A stretch of DNA of 25,900 nt from Rhodobiaceae bacterium (GCA_027352645.1 DAIEIL010000032.1:1-25900), one strand, 5' to 3'; positions 1 through 8,051 are shown, counted from the stretch's first letter. Notes: generated by a model not told the origin, from the sequence alone. Translations and numbers: made by a program.

Positions 1-60
1 CGCGAGGGGCGGCAAGTGCGTGTACGGGCGATCGCCGCGCGCATCTTCAAGCGCGACTGA
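1..60 (+). CDS. C-terminal tail of an unidentified protein (partial)
   Basis: Reading frame 1 is open from the first base to a TGA at 58-60 and gives 19 residues rich in Arg and Val, ending in FKRD. The upstream part lies outside the window. Too little is present to name a family. A stem-loop typical of a terminator follows 30 bases later, which supports this being the real end of a plus-strand gene. The frame could also be a chance open stretch. Confidence 0.4.
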   Translation, partial: REGRQVRVRAIAARIFKRD

Positions 61-90
61 AATTCGTCCCGGTGGTGATATCGAAATGCG

Positions 91-119
91 ACGGGGGCCG
101 ATGGCTCCCGTTCTCATTT
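91..119 (+). terminator. Stem-loop terminator after the partial first gene
   Basis: ACGGGGGCC (91-99) pairs with GGCTCCCGT (103-111) around a 3-base loop, with one G-U pair. The T-rich stretch TCTCATTT follows. Its position 30 bases after the TGA at 58-60 fits a rho-independent terminator with a modest T tail. Confidence 0.55.
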
Positions 120-167
120 ACGTGTTCTCATTTGTTCCATGACAATTGATTGGCGCTTCGTTTGGGT

Positions 168-185
168 CTGCTCAAATTTGAGCAG
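168..185. promoter_or_regulatory. Perfect 18-bp palindrome, candidate operator upstream of the thiolase gene
   Basis: CTGCTCAAATTTGAGCAG is identical to its own reverse complement. It lies about 240 bases before the thiolase start and is not followed by a T tract, so an operator for a dimeric regulator is more likely than a terminator. The bound regulator is unknown. The MerR-type gene that follows the thiolase is one possible candidate. Confidence 0.45.
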
Positions 186-422
186 CCGGGGGCGAGTTGA
201 CGCAGCCGCCGTTCCCCTACGTCAAGGTTGCTTGCGCGCAAAAATGGCTTGGATATTGGCTTTTCAGCACGATATGGGAGTGAGTAGCGGCAGCACAGGC
301 CCGGCGCGCGCTGGACAAGCGTTCTCGCATGATCAAGATGGCGCCCAGACGAAACCGCATTTCGTAACACCCGGCCGATAGCCTCAAGCGGCGAACGGCC
401 GATCCTCATAGGGAGATTCACC

Positions 423-1595
423 ATGGCTGAAGCTTATATCGTAGCGGCGGCACGCACCGCCGGTGGCCGCAAGGGCGGCAAACTGAAGGATTGGCACCCC
501 GTCGATCTCGGCGCGCAGGTCGTCAACGCGCTCATCGACCGCACGGGCATCGATCCGGCTCTCGTCGAGGACGCGATCTGGGGTTGCGTCGGTCAGGCTG
601 GCGAGCAGGGCATGAACGTCGCGCGCAACGTCGTCATGGCGTCGAAGCTTCCCGAAAGTGTTCCGGGCACGTCGGTCGACCGTCAGTGCGGCTCCTCGCA
701 GCAGGCGATCCACTTCGCCGCGCAGGCCGTGATGTCGGGCGCGATGGATATCGTCGTCGCGGGCGGCGTCGAGAGCATGACGCGCGTTCCGATGGGTCTT
801 CCGATCTCGCTTCCGGCGAAGAACGGCTTCGGCATTTATATGAGCCCGGAACTTCAGCACAAGTATCCCGGCATCCAGTTCAACCAGTTCACCGGCGCCG
901 AAATGATGGCGAAGAAGTACGGCCTGACGAAGGACGTGCTCGACGAGTTCGCCTTCAAGAGCCACCAGAAGGCGATTGCTGCGACGCAGGCCGGCGCTTT
1001 CAACAACGAGATCGTGCCGCTCGAAGTCACGACCGCGGAAGGCAACAAGGAAATCCACAAGATGGACGAAGGTATTCGCTACGACGCGAGCCTCGAGGCC
1101 ATCAAGGGCGTGAAGCTTCTCGTCGAGGGCGGTGCGCTGACGGCTGCCAGCTCGAGCCAGATCTGCGACGGTGCCTCGGGCGTCCTCGTCGTCAACGAGA
1201 AGGGCCTGAAGCAGCTCGGCGTAAAGCCGCTCGCGCGCATCCACCACATGACGGTGGTCGGCGGCGATCCGGTCATCATGCTCGAAGCGCCGATCCCCGG
1301 CACGCTGCAGGCGCTGAAGAAGGCCGGCATGAAGATCGAGGACATCGATCTCTATGAAGTCAACGAAGCCTTCGCGTCGGTTCCGGTCGCCTGGCTCCAG
1401 CAGACGGGCGCCGATCCCGAGAAGCTCAACGTCAATGGCGGCGCCATCGCGCTCGGCCATCCGCTCGGCGGTTCGGGTGCGAAGCTCATGGCGACGCTCA
1501 TCCATGCGCTCCATGCCCGTGGCAAGCGCTATGGTCTCCAGACCATGTGCGAAGGCGGCGGTCTCGCCAATGTGACGATCGTCGAACGCCTCTAA
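423..1595 (+). CDS. Acetyl-CoA acetyltransferase-family thiolase
   Basis: This 390-residue protein is a full-length thiolase, the enzyme that cleaves 3-ketoacyl-CoA with CoA or condenses two acetyl-CoA. Visible catalytic residues are Cys89 in DRQCGSS (acyl acceptor), His346 in GGAIALGHPLGGSG and Cys376 in MCEGGG. The NEAFASV motif precedes the His loop. The ATG at 423 has AGGGAG at 410-415, seven bases upstream. The N-terminal VAAARTAGGRKGG and the C-terminal VTIVERL look like degradative thiolases for medium-chain or branched acyl-CoA rather than PhaA. A clearly PhaA-like paralogue lies at 22965-24155, so this one probably serves another route; the substrate cannot be read from sequence. It is transcribed alone, ending at a strong terminator (1619-1650), with a MerR-type regulator gene just beyond. 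Confidence 0.93.
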   Translation: MAEAYIVAAARTAGGRKGGKLKDWHPVDLGAQVVNALIDRTGIDPALVEDAIWGCVGQAGEQGMNVARNVVMASKLPESVPGTSVDRQCGSSQQAIHFAAQAVMSGAMDIVVAGGVESMTRVPMGLPISLPAKNGFGIYMSPELQHKYPGIQFNQFTGAEMMAKKYGLTKDVLDEFAFKSHQKAIAATQAGAFNNEIVPLEVTTAEGNKEIHKMDEGIRYDASLEAIKGVKLLVEGGALTAASSSQICDGASGVLVVNEKGLKQLGVKPLARIHHMTVVGGDPVIMLEAPIPGTLQALKKAGMKIEDIDLYEVNEAFASVPVAWLQQTGADPEKLNVNGGAIALGHPLGGSGAKLMATLIHALHARGKRYGLQTMCEGGGLANVTIVERL

Positions 1596-1618
1596 AGGCA
1601 TCATTTGTATGCATACGG

Positions 1619-1650
1619 AAGGGCGGAGCAGAAATGCTCCGCCCTTTTTG
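1619..1650 (+). terminator. Rho-independent terminator after the thiolase gene
   Basis: AAGGGCGGAGCA (1619-1630) pairs perfectly with TGCTCCGCCCTT (1635-1646) around a GAAA tetraloop, and the second arm runs into TTTTTGTT. This is the clearest intrinsic terminator in the window. It lies inside the longest open frame of the next gene, which argues that the regulator starts downstream of it. Confidence 0.93.
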
Positions 1651-1754
1651 TTGCCCTAACGCCGGTGCCTTACGCTTTCCTGCTCCTTATCGTGTCACTC
1701 TCAAGTCGAGATTTGATAGACTGTGCGCAAATGGTCTATGGAGGGGGTGTCGAT

Positions 1755-2492
1755 TTGCGTATGAAGATGAAGGAGCTTGAGCGCGAAACGGGCGTGGGGC
1801 GCGAGACGATCCGCTTCTATATCCGCGAGGGTTTATTGCCGGAACCGGAACGCCCGAAGCGCAATGTCGCGACCTACGGGCCCGAGCATGTCGCACGGCT
1901 GAAACTCATCCGTAAGCTGCAGCAAGAGCGCTTTCTGCCCCTCAGCATCATCAAGACCATCGTTGAGGCGCAGGCCGAAGGCCGTCCGCGTGAGCTGGAG
2001 GCGTTTATCGGGCTTGAAAACAGCGTCGGGCCGCTTCTCGCCGAATCACTCAGCCACACACCGCAAAGGATCGAGGATGTCTCGGCACAGACGAAATTGG
2101 GCGTCGACGATATTCGCGAGCTGGCGGGCTTCGGCTATGTGACGATCGATGTGCGCGGAGATGGCGAATGGCTGAGCCGGCGCAATGTCCGCCTTGTCGA
2201 ACTTGTCGCCGAAAGCCGCGCCGCCGGTTTTACCGAGGAGGAGGCCTCTTATCGGAACGAGCATTTCCGCATCTACGCGCAAATGATGGATGTCGTTGCC
2301 AGATACGAAGTGTCGATCTTCTACCGAAACCTCGCAAGCCGGCTCGGTTCGCAGGAGGGCGCGGAACTTGCGGCGCGGGGCATTCGTCTCGTCAATGAAA
2401 TCCTGCCGATTCTCCGCACCGAGAAGCTCATTCGGGAAATGACGCGGGTGAGCGAGGGCGGAATGCTCGATGAGGACGGAAGCGAGGGCTGA
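1755..2492 (+). CDS. MerR-family transcriptional regulator
   Basis: The N-terminal roughly 75 residues are a MerR winged helix-turn-helix: MKELERETGVGRETIRFYIREGLLP, then a wing with RNVATYGPEHV and the helix VARLKLIRKLQQERFLPLS. The remaining roughly 165 residues form an effector-binding or dimerisation region without the Cys or His clusters of metal-sensing MerR proteins, so a small organic or acyl ligand is more likely. I chose TTG at 1755 because GGAGGGGG (1740-1747) sits 7 bases before it; ATG at 1761 is the alternative. The open frame reaches back to 1605 but there it crosses the thiolase terminator. The gene converges with the ABC ATPase gene, with stop codons 14 bases apart. Its regulon is unknown; the preceding thiolase gene is a natural candidate but not shown. 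Confidence 0.85.
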   Translation: MRMKMKELERETGVGRETIRFYIREGLLPEPERPKRNVATYGPEHVARLKLIRKLQQERFLPLSIIKTIVEAQAEGRPRELEAFIGLENSVGPLLAESLSHTPQRIEDVSAQTKLGVDDIRELAGFGYVTIDVRGDGEWLSRRNVRLVELVAESRAAGFTEEEASYRNEHFRIYAQMMDVVARYEVSIFYRNLASRLGSQEGAELAARGIRLVNEILPILRTEKLIREMTRVSEGGMLDEDGSEG

Positions 2493-2510
2493 CGCGGAGC
2501 CGCGCGTCAG
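2489..2510. terminator. Hairpin spanning both convergent stop codons
   Basis: CTGACGCG (2489-2496) pairs with CGCGTCAG (2503-2510) across a 6-base loop. The arms contain the TGA of the MerR gene (2490-2492) and, on the other strand, the TGA of the ABC ATPase gene (2507-2509). No T tract follows on either side, so it may be a weak two-way terminator or a transcript-end stabiliser. Confidence 0.4.
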
Positions 2511-3640
2511 TCGCTCAGTACCAGCGTGTCGCCCTTCTTCCAGTAAAGCCAGTATTCCTCGTCCTTCTTGAAGGTGAATTCCTCGATGTCGCGCGAGATG
2601 TTGCCGATGTCGGCGAGCAGCATCGTTCCCCCGCCGATATGGAAGAAGACATTGCTGAAACTGCCGTAATAGGCGACTTCGCCGACTTCGCCGCGCACGA
2701 CGACGAGGTCCGGATTTTCCGGCCTCGTCTCGGAGACGAAAATCTTTTCCGGCCGGATTGCCAGCGCCACATCGCCATCGACATTGCCGGCAAGGTCAAG
2801 CTCGCCGATATTCGGCGCTTGGACCTTCACGCGGTTTTCTCCATTGCGCGTGGCCTTGGCGCCGATGAGATTGATCTTGCCGATAAAGTCCGCGACGAAG
2901 CGGCTGTTGGGATATTCGTAAAGCTGAGCGGGGCTCGCCACCTGGCGCACCTTGCCCGCATTCATGACAGCGATGCGGTTCGCCATCGATAGCGCTTCCG
3001 ACTGGTCATGCGTAACGATGACGAAGGTGATGCCGACGGTCGCCTGCAGATGCACCAGTTCGAGCTGCATCGCCTCGCGGAGTTTGGCGTCGAGCGCGGA
3101 GAGTGGTTCGTCAAGCAGCAGCACCGAGGGGCGCTTGACGAGTGCGCGGGCGAGCGCGACGCGCTGGCGCTGGCCGCCGGACATTTCATTGGGCATACGC
3201 TTGCCGAATCCGCCGAGCTTGACGAGTTCGAGCGCTTCTTCGACGCGCTGCTTGATTTCGGCGCTTGTACGGCCGTCCATCCGCAAGCCATAGCCGACAT
3301 TCTTCTCGACCGACATATGCGGGAAAACGGCATAGGACTGGAACACCATGTTCACGGGCCGCTTGTTCGGCGCGACTGTCGCCATGTCGTGGCCGTCGAT
3401 CAGGACCTGCCCGCTGGTGGGTGTCTCGAAGCCTGCAAGCATGCGCAAAAGCGTGGTCTTGCCGCAGCCCGATGGGCCGAGCAGCGCGAAAAACTCGCCG
3501 CGTCCGACCGTCAGGTTCACATCGTCAACCGCCTTCATGCCTCCCGGGAAGATTTTCGAGACGTTCTTGATCTCGATGATCGGCTTTCCAATTCCGGCCT
3601 CGGCGGCTGGTACGGACTTGGTTTGTTCCATAAGGGGCAT
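2507..3640 (-). CDS. ABC transporter ATP-binding protein, PotA/spermidine-putrescine type
   Basis: This is the ATPase subunit of an importer of the polyamine/iron/opine class, acting at the cytoplasmic face of the inner membrane. In the 377-residue form, Walker A GPSGCGKTT is at 55-63, the Q-loop is VFQSYAVFP, the signature is MSGGQRQR at about 153, Walker B LLLDEP carries Asp177-Glu178, and the switch His is in VTHDQSEA. The last ~110 residues form a TOBE-type domain (AIRPEKIFV). I start at ATG 3640; the frame extends to a TTG at 3688, and no start has a strong ribosome binding site. No permease or binding-protein gene is adjacent on either side: downstream is the convergent MerR gene and upstream is a divergent GST. 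The subunit is therefore an orphan here and its partners must be encoded elsewhere. Substrate is unassigned. Confidence 0.9.
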   Translation of the reverse strand: MPLMEQTKSVPAAEAGIGKPIIEIKNVSKIFPGGMKAVDDVNLTVGRGEFFALLGPSGCGKTTLLRMLAGFETPTSGQVLIDGHDMATVAPNKRPVNMVFQSYAVFPHMSVEKNVGYGLRMDGRTSAEIKQRVEEALELVKLGGFGKRMPNEMSGGQRQRVALARALVKRPSVLLLDEPLSALDAKLREAMQLELVHLQATVGITFVIVTHDQSEALSMANRIAVMNAGKVRQVASPAQLYEYPNSRFVADFIGKINLIGAKATRNGENRVKVQAPNIGELDLAGNVDGDVALAIRPEKIFVSETRPENPDLVVVRGEVGEVAYYGSFSNVFFHIGGGTMLLADIGNISRDIEEFTFKKDEEYWLYWKKGDTLVLSD

Positions 3641-3823
3641 GATGCTTTGTCGTCCCGGTAGATGTTGGTGTCGAGGCGAGCCCAGCAAGGCGCGTGCCGG
3701 GAGCCCAGCCAGTCTTCAATGGTTTGCGGATCAAGGCAAGGCTCGGCCGCACAAAAGCTCTTGTCGTACCGTCGATCCATCACAAGATATGCTGCCTGAT
3801 CGAAATGACCGGGAGGCAACAAA

Positions 3824-4510
3824 ATGATCGATCTCTATACGGCCTCGACGCCGAATGGCTGGAAAGCCTCGATTGCGCTCGAGGAATTGGCCCTGCCTTA
3901 TGAAGTCCACCCGATCAATCTGTCCAGGAACGAGCAGAAGGAAGACTGGTTTCTGAAGATCTGTCCGAACGGGCGCATCCCGGCCATTGTCGATCGCGAC
4001 GCGGATAACTTCGCGGTCTTCGAATCGGGCGCAATCCTTATTTATCTTGCCGAAAAAACCGGCAGGCTGATGCCTGCCGATGCGAAGGGCCGGTCGCTGG
4101 TCATTCAGTGGCTGATGTTCCAGATGGGCGGCATCGGGCCGATGATGGGGCAGGCCAACGTCTTCTTTCGCTATTTCCCCGAAAAGATTCCGGCCGCCAT
4201 CGACCGTTACCAGAACGAGTCAAAGCGTCTGTTCTCCGTGCTCGACGGACGCCTGCAGGATCATGAATATCTCGCGGGCGATTATTCAATCGCCGATATT
4301 GCCAACTGGTCCTGGGTGCGTACGCATAAATGGTCTGGTGTCGAGATTGACGACCTGCCACATCTGAGCCGCTGGATCGAGGCGATCGCCGCGCGTCCGG
4401 CCGCGCAGAAGGGCATCGCGATCCCGGTTGATCTGAAGTCGCTACAGGAAGGCGACGGCACGGAAGCGAAAAAATTCGCCGAGGAAGCACTCAAGATGGT
4501 GCAGCGCTGA
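3824..4510 (+). CDS. Glutathione S-transferase family protein (YfcG/YghU-like)
   Basis: This 228-residue protein has the GST fold. The N-terminal thioredoxin-like half has the TPNGWKASI motif at residues 9-17, the cis-Pro loop NGRIPAIVD and the glutathione-contact stretch FESGAILIYLAEK. The C-terminal helical half carries the usual N-capping helix YSIADIANWSW. The TPNG start and lack of an early catalytic Tyr/Ser match the Nu-class (YfcG) disulfide-bond oxidoreductases, which reduce disulfides with glutathione in the cytoplasm. The ATG at 3824 has GGGAGG (3811-3816) seven bases upstream. The gene is divergent from the ABC ATPase gene, and the 183-base gap between them presumably carries both promoters. 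Function in this organism is inferred from the family only. Confidence 0.9.
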   Translation: MIDLYTASTPNGWKASIALEELALPYEVHPINLSRNEQKEDWFLKICPNGRIPAIVDRDADNFAVFESGAILIYLAEKTGRLMPADAKGRSLVIQWLMFQMGGIGPMMGQANVFFRYFPEKIPAAIDRYQNESKRLFSVLDGRLQDHEYLAGDYSIADIANWSWVRTHKWSGVEIDDLPHLSRWIEAIAARPAAQKGIAIPVDLKSLQEGDGTEAKKFAEEALKMVQR

Positions 4511-4591
4511 AGCGCATGCAGCAAAGATTGCCGAGCATGGACCGGATGTGCAGACTGCCGGTCCATGTTCGGGAAGATGAGGGCGGCGCCT

Positions 4592-7096
4592 ATGCAGGAA
4601 GGGAAGGGGCCTCAGGGGCTTTCGGAGGCTGAAGCCGCCGCGAGGCTCAAGGCGGAGGGGCCCAATCTCCTGCCACAGCCCAACAAGCGGACCATGCTCC
4701 GCATCGCCTTCGATGTGGTGCGCGAGCCGATGTTCGGCCTGCTGCTCGGGGCAGGTGCCATCTACATGATCCTTGGCGATCATGAAGAGGCGCTCATCCT
4801 CCTCGGCTTCGCCACTCTTTCCATATCCATCGCGGTCATTCAGGAAACGCGCAGCGAGCGCGTGATCGAAGCCTTGCGCGATCTCACCAGCCCGCGTGCG
4901 CTCGTCATCCGCGACGGCCACGCCAAACGCATAGCCGGGCGCGATGTGGTGCGCGGCGATGTTGTCATGCTGGCGGAAGGCGACCGCGTGCCGGCGGATA
5001 TGCGAATGATTTCGGCCAGCGAGCTGCTCGTCGACGAGTCGCTGCTCACGGGCGAGTCGGCGCCCGTGCGCAAGATCGCGTCGAGCGGCGACGTTGCGAC
5101 CGTTCGTCCCGGCGGCGAGGATCTGCCCTTCGTCTTTTCCGGCACGCTTCTCGTGCATGGCCAGGGGATTGGCGAAGTCGTCGCGACCGGCCCCTTGAGC
5201 GAGATCGGCAAGATCGGTACGGCACTCGGCGGCATCGAGAGCGAGGAGCCGCCGCTTCGCGCCCAGACGGGCGCGCTGGTGCGCGGCTTCGCGCTCATCG
5301 GTGGTCTGCTCGCGTCCGCTGTCGTCGTTCTCTATGCGCTGACGCGGCATGACTGGCTCGGCGGGCTTCTCGCGGGCATCGCCATCAGCATGTCGATGCT
5401 GCCGGAGGAAATTCCGCTCGTCCTCACGGTCTTCATGGTGATGGGCTCGTGGCGCATCTCGCGCGCCCGTGTGCTGACGCGCCGCGCCGCAGCCATCGAA
5501 ACGCTTGGAGCGACGACGGTTCTCTGCACCGACAAGACGGGTACGCTGACCCAGAACCGCATGACGGTGGCCGAACTGCGCGTCGGCGATTTCGTCTATC
5601 ACATGGACGGCGAAGAAGTGCCTGCGCCATTGAAGCGGCTTCTCGATCTTGGCGTACTCGCCAGTGCGCAGGAACCCTTCGATCCGATGGAAAAAGCGTT
5701 CCACGCTCTGGCGACGCCGGATGGCGACTGGACGCTCGAACAAGGGTTCGGCCTTTCCTCGGAACTTCTTGCGGTCACGCAAATCTGGAAGGCGCCGGAC
5801 AGGCCCGGCTACATCGTCGCCGCCAAGGGCGCGCCGGAAGCGATCGCGACGCTCTGCAAATTGCCGGAAGAAGAAGTCGCCGCGATCCGCCGCTCCGTCG
5901 ACGACATGGCGGAGAAAGGAATGCGCGTTCTGGGACTTGCGGAAGGCGAACATGACGGGCCTATGCCGTCCACGCCCTTCGACCTTTCGATGCGCTTTGC
6001 GGGTCTTGTCGGCCTCGCAGATCCGCTGCGTCCTGAAGCGAAGCAGGCTGTGCGCGAGTGTCGTGCGGCGGGCATTCGCGTCGCCATGATCACGGGCGAC
6101 TATCCGGCGACGGCCCGCAGCATCGCCGGGGAGGCTGGGCTCGATGTCGGCGATGTGCTGACGGGCGCCGAGATCGATCGACTCGACGACAAGGCACTGG
6201 GCGAGCATGTGCGTCATGCGACCGTCTTCGCGCGCATCCTGCCCGAGCAGAAGCTCCGCATCGTGCAAGCCTTCAAGGCGAACAATGAAATCGTTGCCAT
6301 GACGGGCGACGGCGTGAACGACGCGCCTGCGCTCAAGGCCGCGCATATCGGCATCGCCATGGGCGGTCGCGGCACGGATGTCGCGCGCGAGGCGGCGGCG
6401 ATCGTGCTGCTCGACGACGATTTCGCCTCGATGGTGAAGACGGTGCGTCTCGGCCGACGCATCTATGACAATCTGCGCAAGGCCATGGGCTATATCCTTG
6501 CCGTCCATGTTCCCATCGCGGGCGTCGCCATTGTGCCGCTGCTTTTCGGCGGGCCGCTCATCCTCACGCCGATCCACATCGCCTTCCTAGAAATGGTCAT
6601 CGATCCGGTCTGTTCCGTCGTCTTCGAGGCCGAGGAGGAAGAACCCAATGTGATGCGCCGCAAGCCCCGCGACCGGATGAGCCCGCTCTTCTCCGGCGGG
6701 CTCATCGTCTGGAGCCTTGTTCAGGGATTCCTCGCGCTCGCGGTCATCATCGCCGGTTATGCGCTTGCCATGAGCCGGGGCATGAGCGAGCCGGAGGTGC
6801 GGGCCATCACTTTCGTCACACTGGTCCTCACCAATATCTCGCTCATCTTCGCCAACCGCTCCTTCAGCACATCGCTTCTGGACGCTCTGAGGGCCCGCAA
6901 CACGGCGCTCTGGCTGGAGATAGCGGGGGTGAGCGCGGTCCTCGCGGTCATTCTCTTCTGGCCGCCTGCCCGGCAACTCTTCCGCTTCGGTCCGCTTCAT
7001 GCCGACGATCTGGCTTTGGCGGCCCTTGGCGGCCTCGCCACGCTCATCGCTCTCGAGTTACTCAAGCCCTTCTGGCGCGGGCGGCTGACGGCCTGA
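4592..7096 (+). CDS. P2-type cation-transporting ATPase with PEEIP motif
   Basis: This is a complete P-type ATPase (834 residues from ATG 4592). In order: cation-ATPase N domain (GLSEAEAAARL), two membrane helices, actuator domain with TGES at 153-156, helix 4 with PEEIP at 271-275, phosphorylation motif DKTGTLT with Asp314, the nucleotide-binding region, hinge TGDGVNDAP at 571-579, then four to six C-terminal helices. It pumps a cation across the inner membrane using ATP. Ca2+ pumps carry PEGLP in helix 4; PEEIP plus the helix-6 sequence EMVIDPVCS mark a bacterial P2 subgroup whose ion I cannot name. There is no N-terminal heavy-metal-binding domain and no CPC motif, so it is not a P1B metal exporter. 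ATG 4592 has AGGG eight bases upstream; ATG 4565 is the longer alternative without one. Confidence 0.92.
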   Translation: MQEGKGPQGLSEAEAAARLKAEGPNLLPQPNKRTMLRIAFDVVREPMFGLLLGAGAIYMILGDHEEALILLGFATLSISIAVIQETRSERVIEALRDLTSPRALVIRDGHAKRIAGRDVVRGDVVMLAEGDRVPADMRMISASELLVDESLLTGESAPVRKIASSGDVATVRPGGEDLPFVFSGTLLVHGQGIGEVVATGPLSEIGKIGTALGGIESEEPPLRAQTGALVRGFALIGGLLASAVVVLYALTRHDWLGGLLAGIAISMSMLPEEIPLVLTVFMVMGSWRISRARVLTRRAAAIETLGATTVLCTDKTGTLTQNRMTVAELRVGDFVYHMDGEEVPAPLKRLLDLGVLASAQEPFDPMEKAFHALATPDGDWTLEQGFGLSSELLAVTQIWKAPDRPGYIVAAKGAPEAIATLCKLPEEEVAAIRRSVDDMAEKGMRVLGLAEGEHDGPMPSTPFDLSMRFAGLVGLADPLRPEAKQAVRECRAAGIRVAMITGDYPATARSIAGEAGLDVGDVLTGAEIDRLDDKALGEHVRHATVFARILPEQKLRIVQAFKANNEIVAMTGDGVNDAPALKAAHIGIAMGGRGTDVAREAAAIVLLDDDFASMVKTVRLGRRIYDNLRKAMGYILAVHVPIAGVAIVPLLFGGPLILTPIHIAFLEMVIDPVCSVVFEAEEEEPNVMRRKPRDRMSPLFSGGLIVWSLVQGFLALAVIIAGYALAMSRGMSEPEVRAITFVTLVLTNISLIFANRSFSTSLLDALRARNTALWLEIAGVSAVLAVILFWPPARQLFRFGPLHADDLALAALGGLATLIALELLKPFWRGRLTA

Positions 7097-7126
7097 AACC
7101 CGCCCCGTGCGGCCGTTTCGCGGGCC

Positions 7127-7155
7127 TTGACAAGCTGGGTTCTCAGTTTTAAATA
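7127..7155 (+). promoter_or_regulatory. Sigma-70-type promoter for the DUF2061 gene
   Basis: A perfect -35 box TTGACA (7127-7132) is followed 16-17 bases later by TTAAAT/TAAATA (7149-7155) in a short AT-rich patch. It lies about 40 bases before the ATG at 7196. This is the best match to a consensus housekeeping promoter in the window. Confidence 0.6.
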
Positions 7156-7195
7156 ATAATCGTTCGCAAAAATGGGGGGCAAAGGAGCTTTTGTC

Positions 7196-7390
7196 ATGCG
7201 CGCCGCCAGAAAAGCCGTTGCCTTCTCGGTCGTCCACTTCTTCGTCGGGCTGGCCGTTGCCTATTCGCTGACCGGTCAGGCCGCCATCGCGGCGAGCGTC
7301 GCCCTGGTCGAGCCAGCGGTGAACGCGCTCATCCATTTCTTCTATGAGAGCTGGCACGACGGGCACAGCGGCGCCATGCACACGGCCTGA
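7196..7390 (+). CDS. DUF2061-family small membrane protein
   Basis: This 64-residue protein has the DUF2061 pattern: a basic start (MRAARKAVAFS), a hydrophobic helix around residues 8-25 with HFFVGLAVAYSLTG, a second hydrophobic stretch with Ala-rich residues and a conserved Glu (ALVEPAVNALIHFFYESWH). Two membrane helices are expected. The family has no established function. ATG 7196 is preferred over ATG 7172 because AAAGGAG lies eight bases before it. The gene has its own promoter (7127-7155) although it follows the cation ATPase by only 99 bases. It converges with the NUDIX gene with a 5-base gap. Confidence 0.8.
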   Translation: MRAARKAVAFSVVHFFVGLAVAYSLTGQAAIAASVALVEPAVNALIHFFYESWHDGHSGAMHTA

Positions 7391-7395
7391 CGGCC

Positions 7396-8016
7396 CTATT
7401 TCCAGGCCCAGACGGGCTGTTCGAAATGGGCAACGCGGGTCGCCCGTCCGCCGAGCGCCACTTCCCGGAATTGGTAGAGCATGGCCGCGGTCGGAGCATG
7501 CACATGGCTTTCGCCGAGGAGAAGCCGGATCACCGGCCGCTCGCTTTCGGGAATGGTGAGGAAGACGGGCGAGTCCGGCCGTTCGAGTTCGGCGAGACGG
7601 AAATGGTGGATAGATTCAACCTCGCCCGGATTGGGCTTCATCGCTTCAGTGTCTTTCGCCCACACGACGATCGGCGTGATGACATAGCCTGATCGCGTCG
7701 GATAATCGTCGAGTGCGCCGAGCACGGAATCTTTCCCTACACTGAGCGATATTTCCTCATCGAGTTCGCGAAGCGCCGCTTCAATCGCAGTCTCGCCTGC
7801 GTCGATCCGTCCCCCGGGCAGGGCCCATTGTCCCGCATGCGCGTTGAGGCGCGGCGCGCGCCGTGTCAGCAGAAAGCTTGCGCCCTTGTCATGCGGCGCG
7901 ATGGCGATGACGACCGCGGCGCGTTTAAGGCCGCCCCCTTCATGTGCCTTGCGCTCGAAAGCTGAAAGCCGAGCGGCGATTTTCTCGCGAAGTGCTTCTT
8001 CGAAAATATGTGTCAT
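7396..8016 (-). CDS. NUDIX hydrolase, CoA-pyrophosphatase-like
   Basis: The 206-residue protein carries a NUDIX box at about residues 69-91: GRIDAGE followed by RELDEE, i.e. G-x5-E-x7-REL-x-EE. The usual Gly near the box end is Ser here. Just before it, LLTRRAPRLNAHAGQWALPGG resembles the CoA-pyrophosphatase (NudL-type) signature, in which an LLT+R...H.GQ..(F/L)PGG stretch precedes the box. Such enzymes hydrolyse CoA or acyl-CoA to 4'-phosphopantetheine and 3',5'-ADP. I start at ATG 8016, with AAAGGG just upstream; the frame extends to ATG 8103 without a ribosome binding site. The gene is divergent from alanine dehydrogenase across a region holding an 11-base inverted repeat. Exact substrate is uncertain. 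Confidence 0.83.
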   Translation of the reverse strand: MTHIFEEALREKIAARLSAFERKAHEGGGLKRAAVVIAIAPHDKGASFLLTRRAPRLNAHAGQWALPGGRIDAGETAIEAALRELDEEISLSVGKDSVLGALDDYPTRSGYVITPIVVWAKDTEAMKPNPGEVESIHHFRLAELERPDSPVFLTIPESERPVIRLLLGESHVHAPTAAMLYQFREVALGGRATRVAHFEQPVWAWK

Positions 8017-8051
8017 GTCCCTTTCTAGCACGCGCTCGCGGGGCTGAATGC

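Larger units (their letters stand above)
61..422. other. Non-coding stretch before the thiolase gene
   Basis: This 362-base stretch has no convincing gene. Short open frames on both strands (128-424 minus, 139-381 plus) overlap each other, lack ribosome binding sites and resemble no family I recognise. The stretch holds the terminator at 91-119, a 10-base direct repeat GTTCTCATTT at 110-119 and 124-133 (14-base period), and a perfect 18-base palindrome at 168-185. The thiolase promoter must lie here, but I cannot place a convincing -35/-10 pair. Confidence 0.6.

Noticed and set aside
384..1604. Long minus-strand open frame (406 codons) opposite the thiolase gene
   Set aside because: It is the antisense shadow of a clear thiolase in GC-rich DNA; its product is His/Arg/Asp-rich with no family features and no ribosome binding site.
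1607..1616. 10-base palindrome GTATGCATAC just before the thiolase terminator
   Set aside because: Short, lies between a stop codon and a terminator where an operator would be of little use; expected by chance at this scale.
4442..6577. 711-codon minus-strand open frame opposite the cation ATPase gene
   Set aside because: The plus strand encodes an unmistakable P-type ATPase with every motif. The antisense product is a typical Arg/His/Glu-rich shadow.
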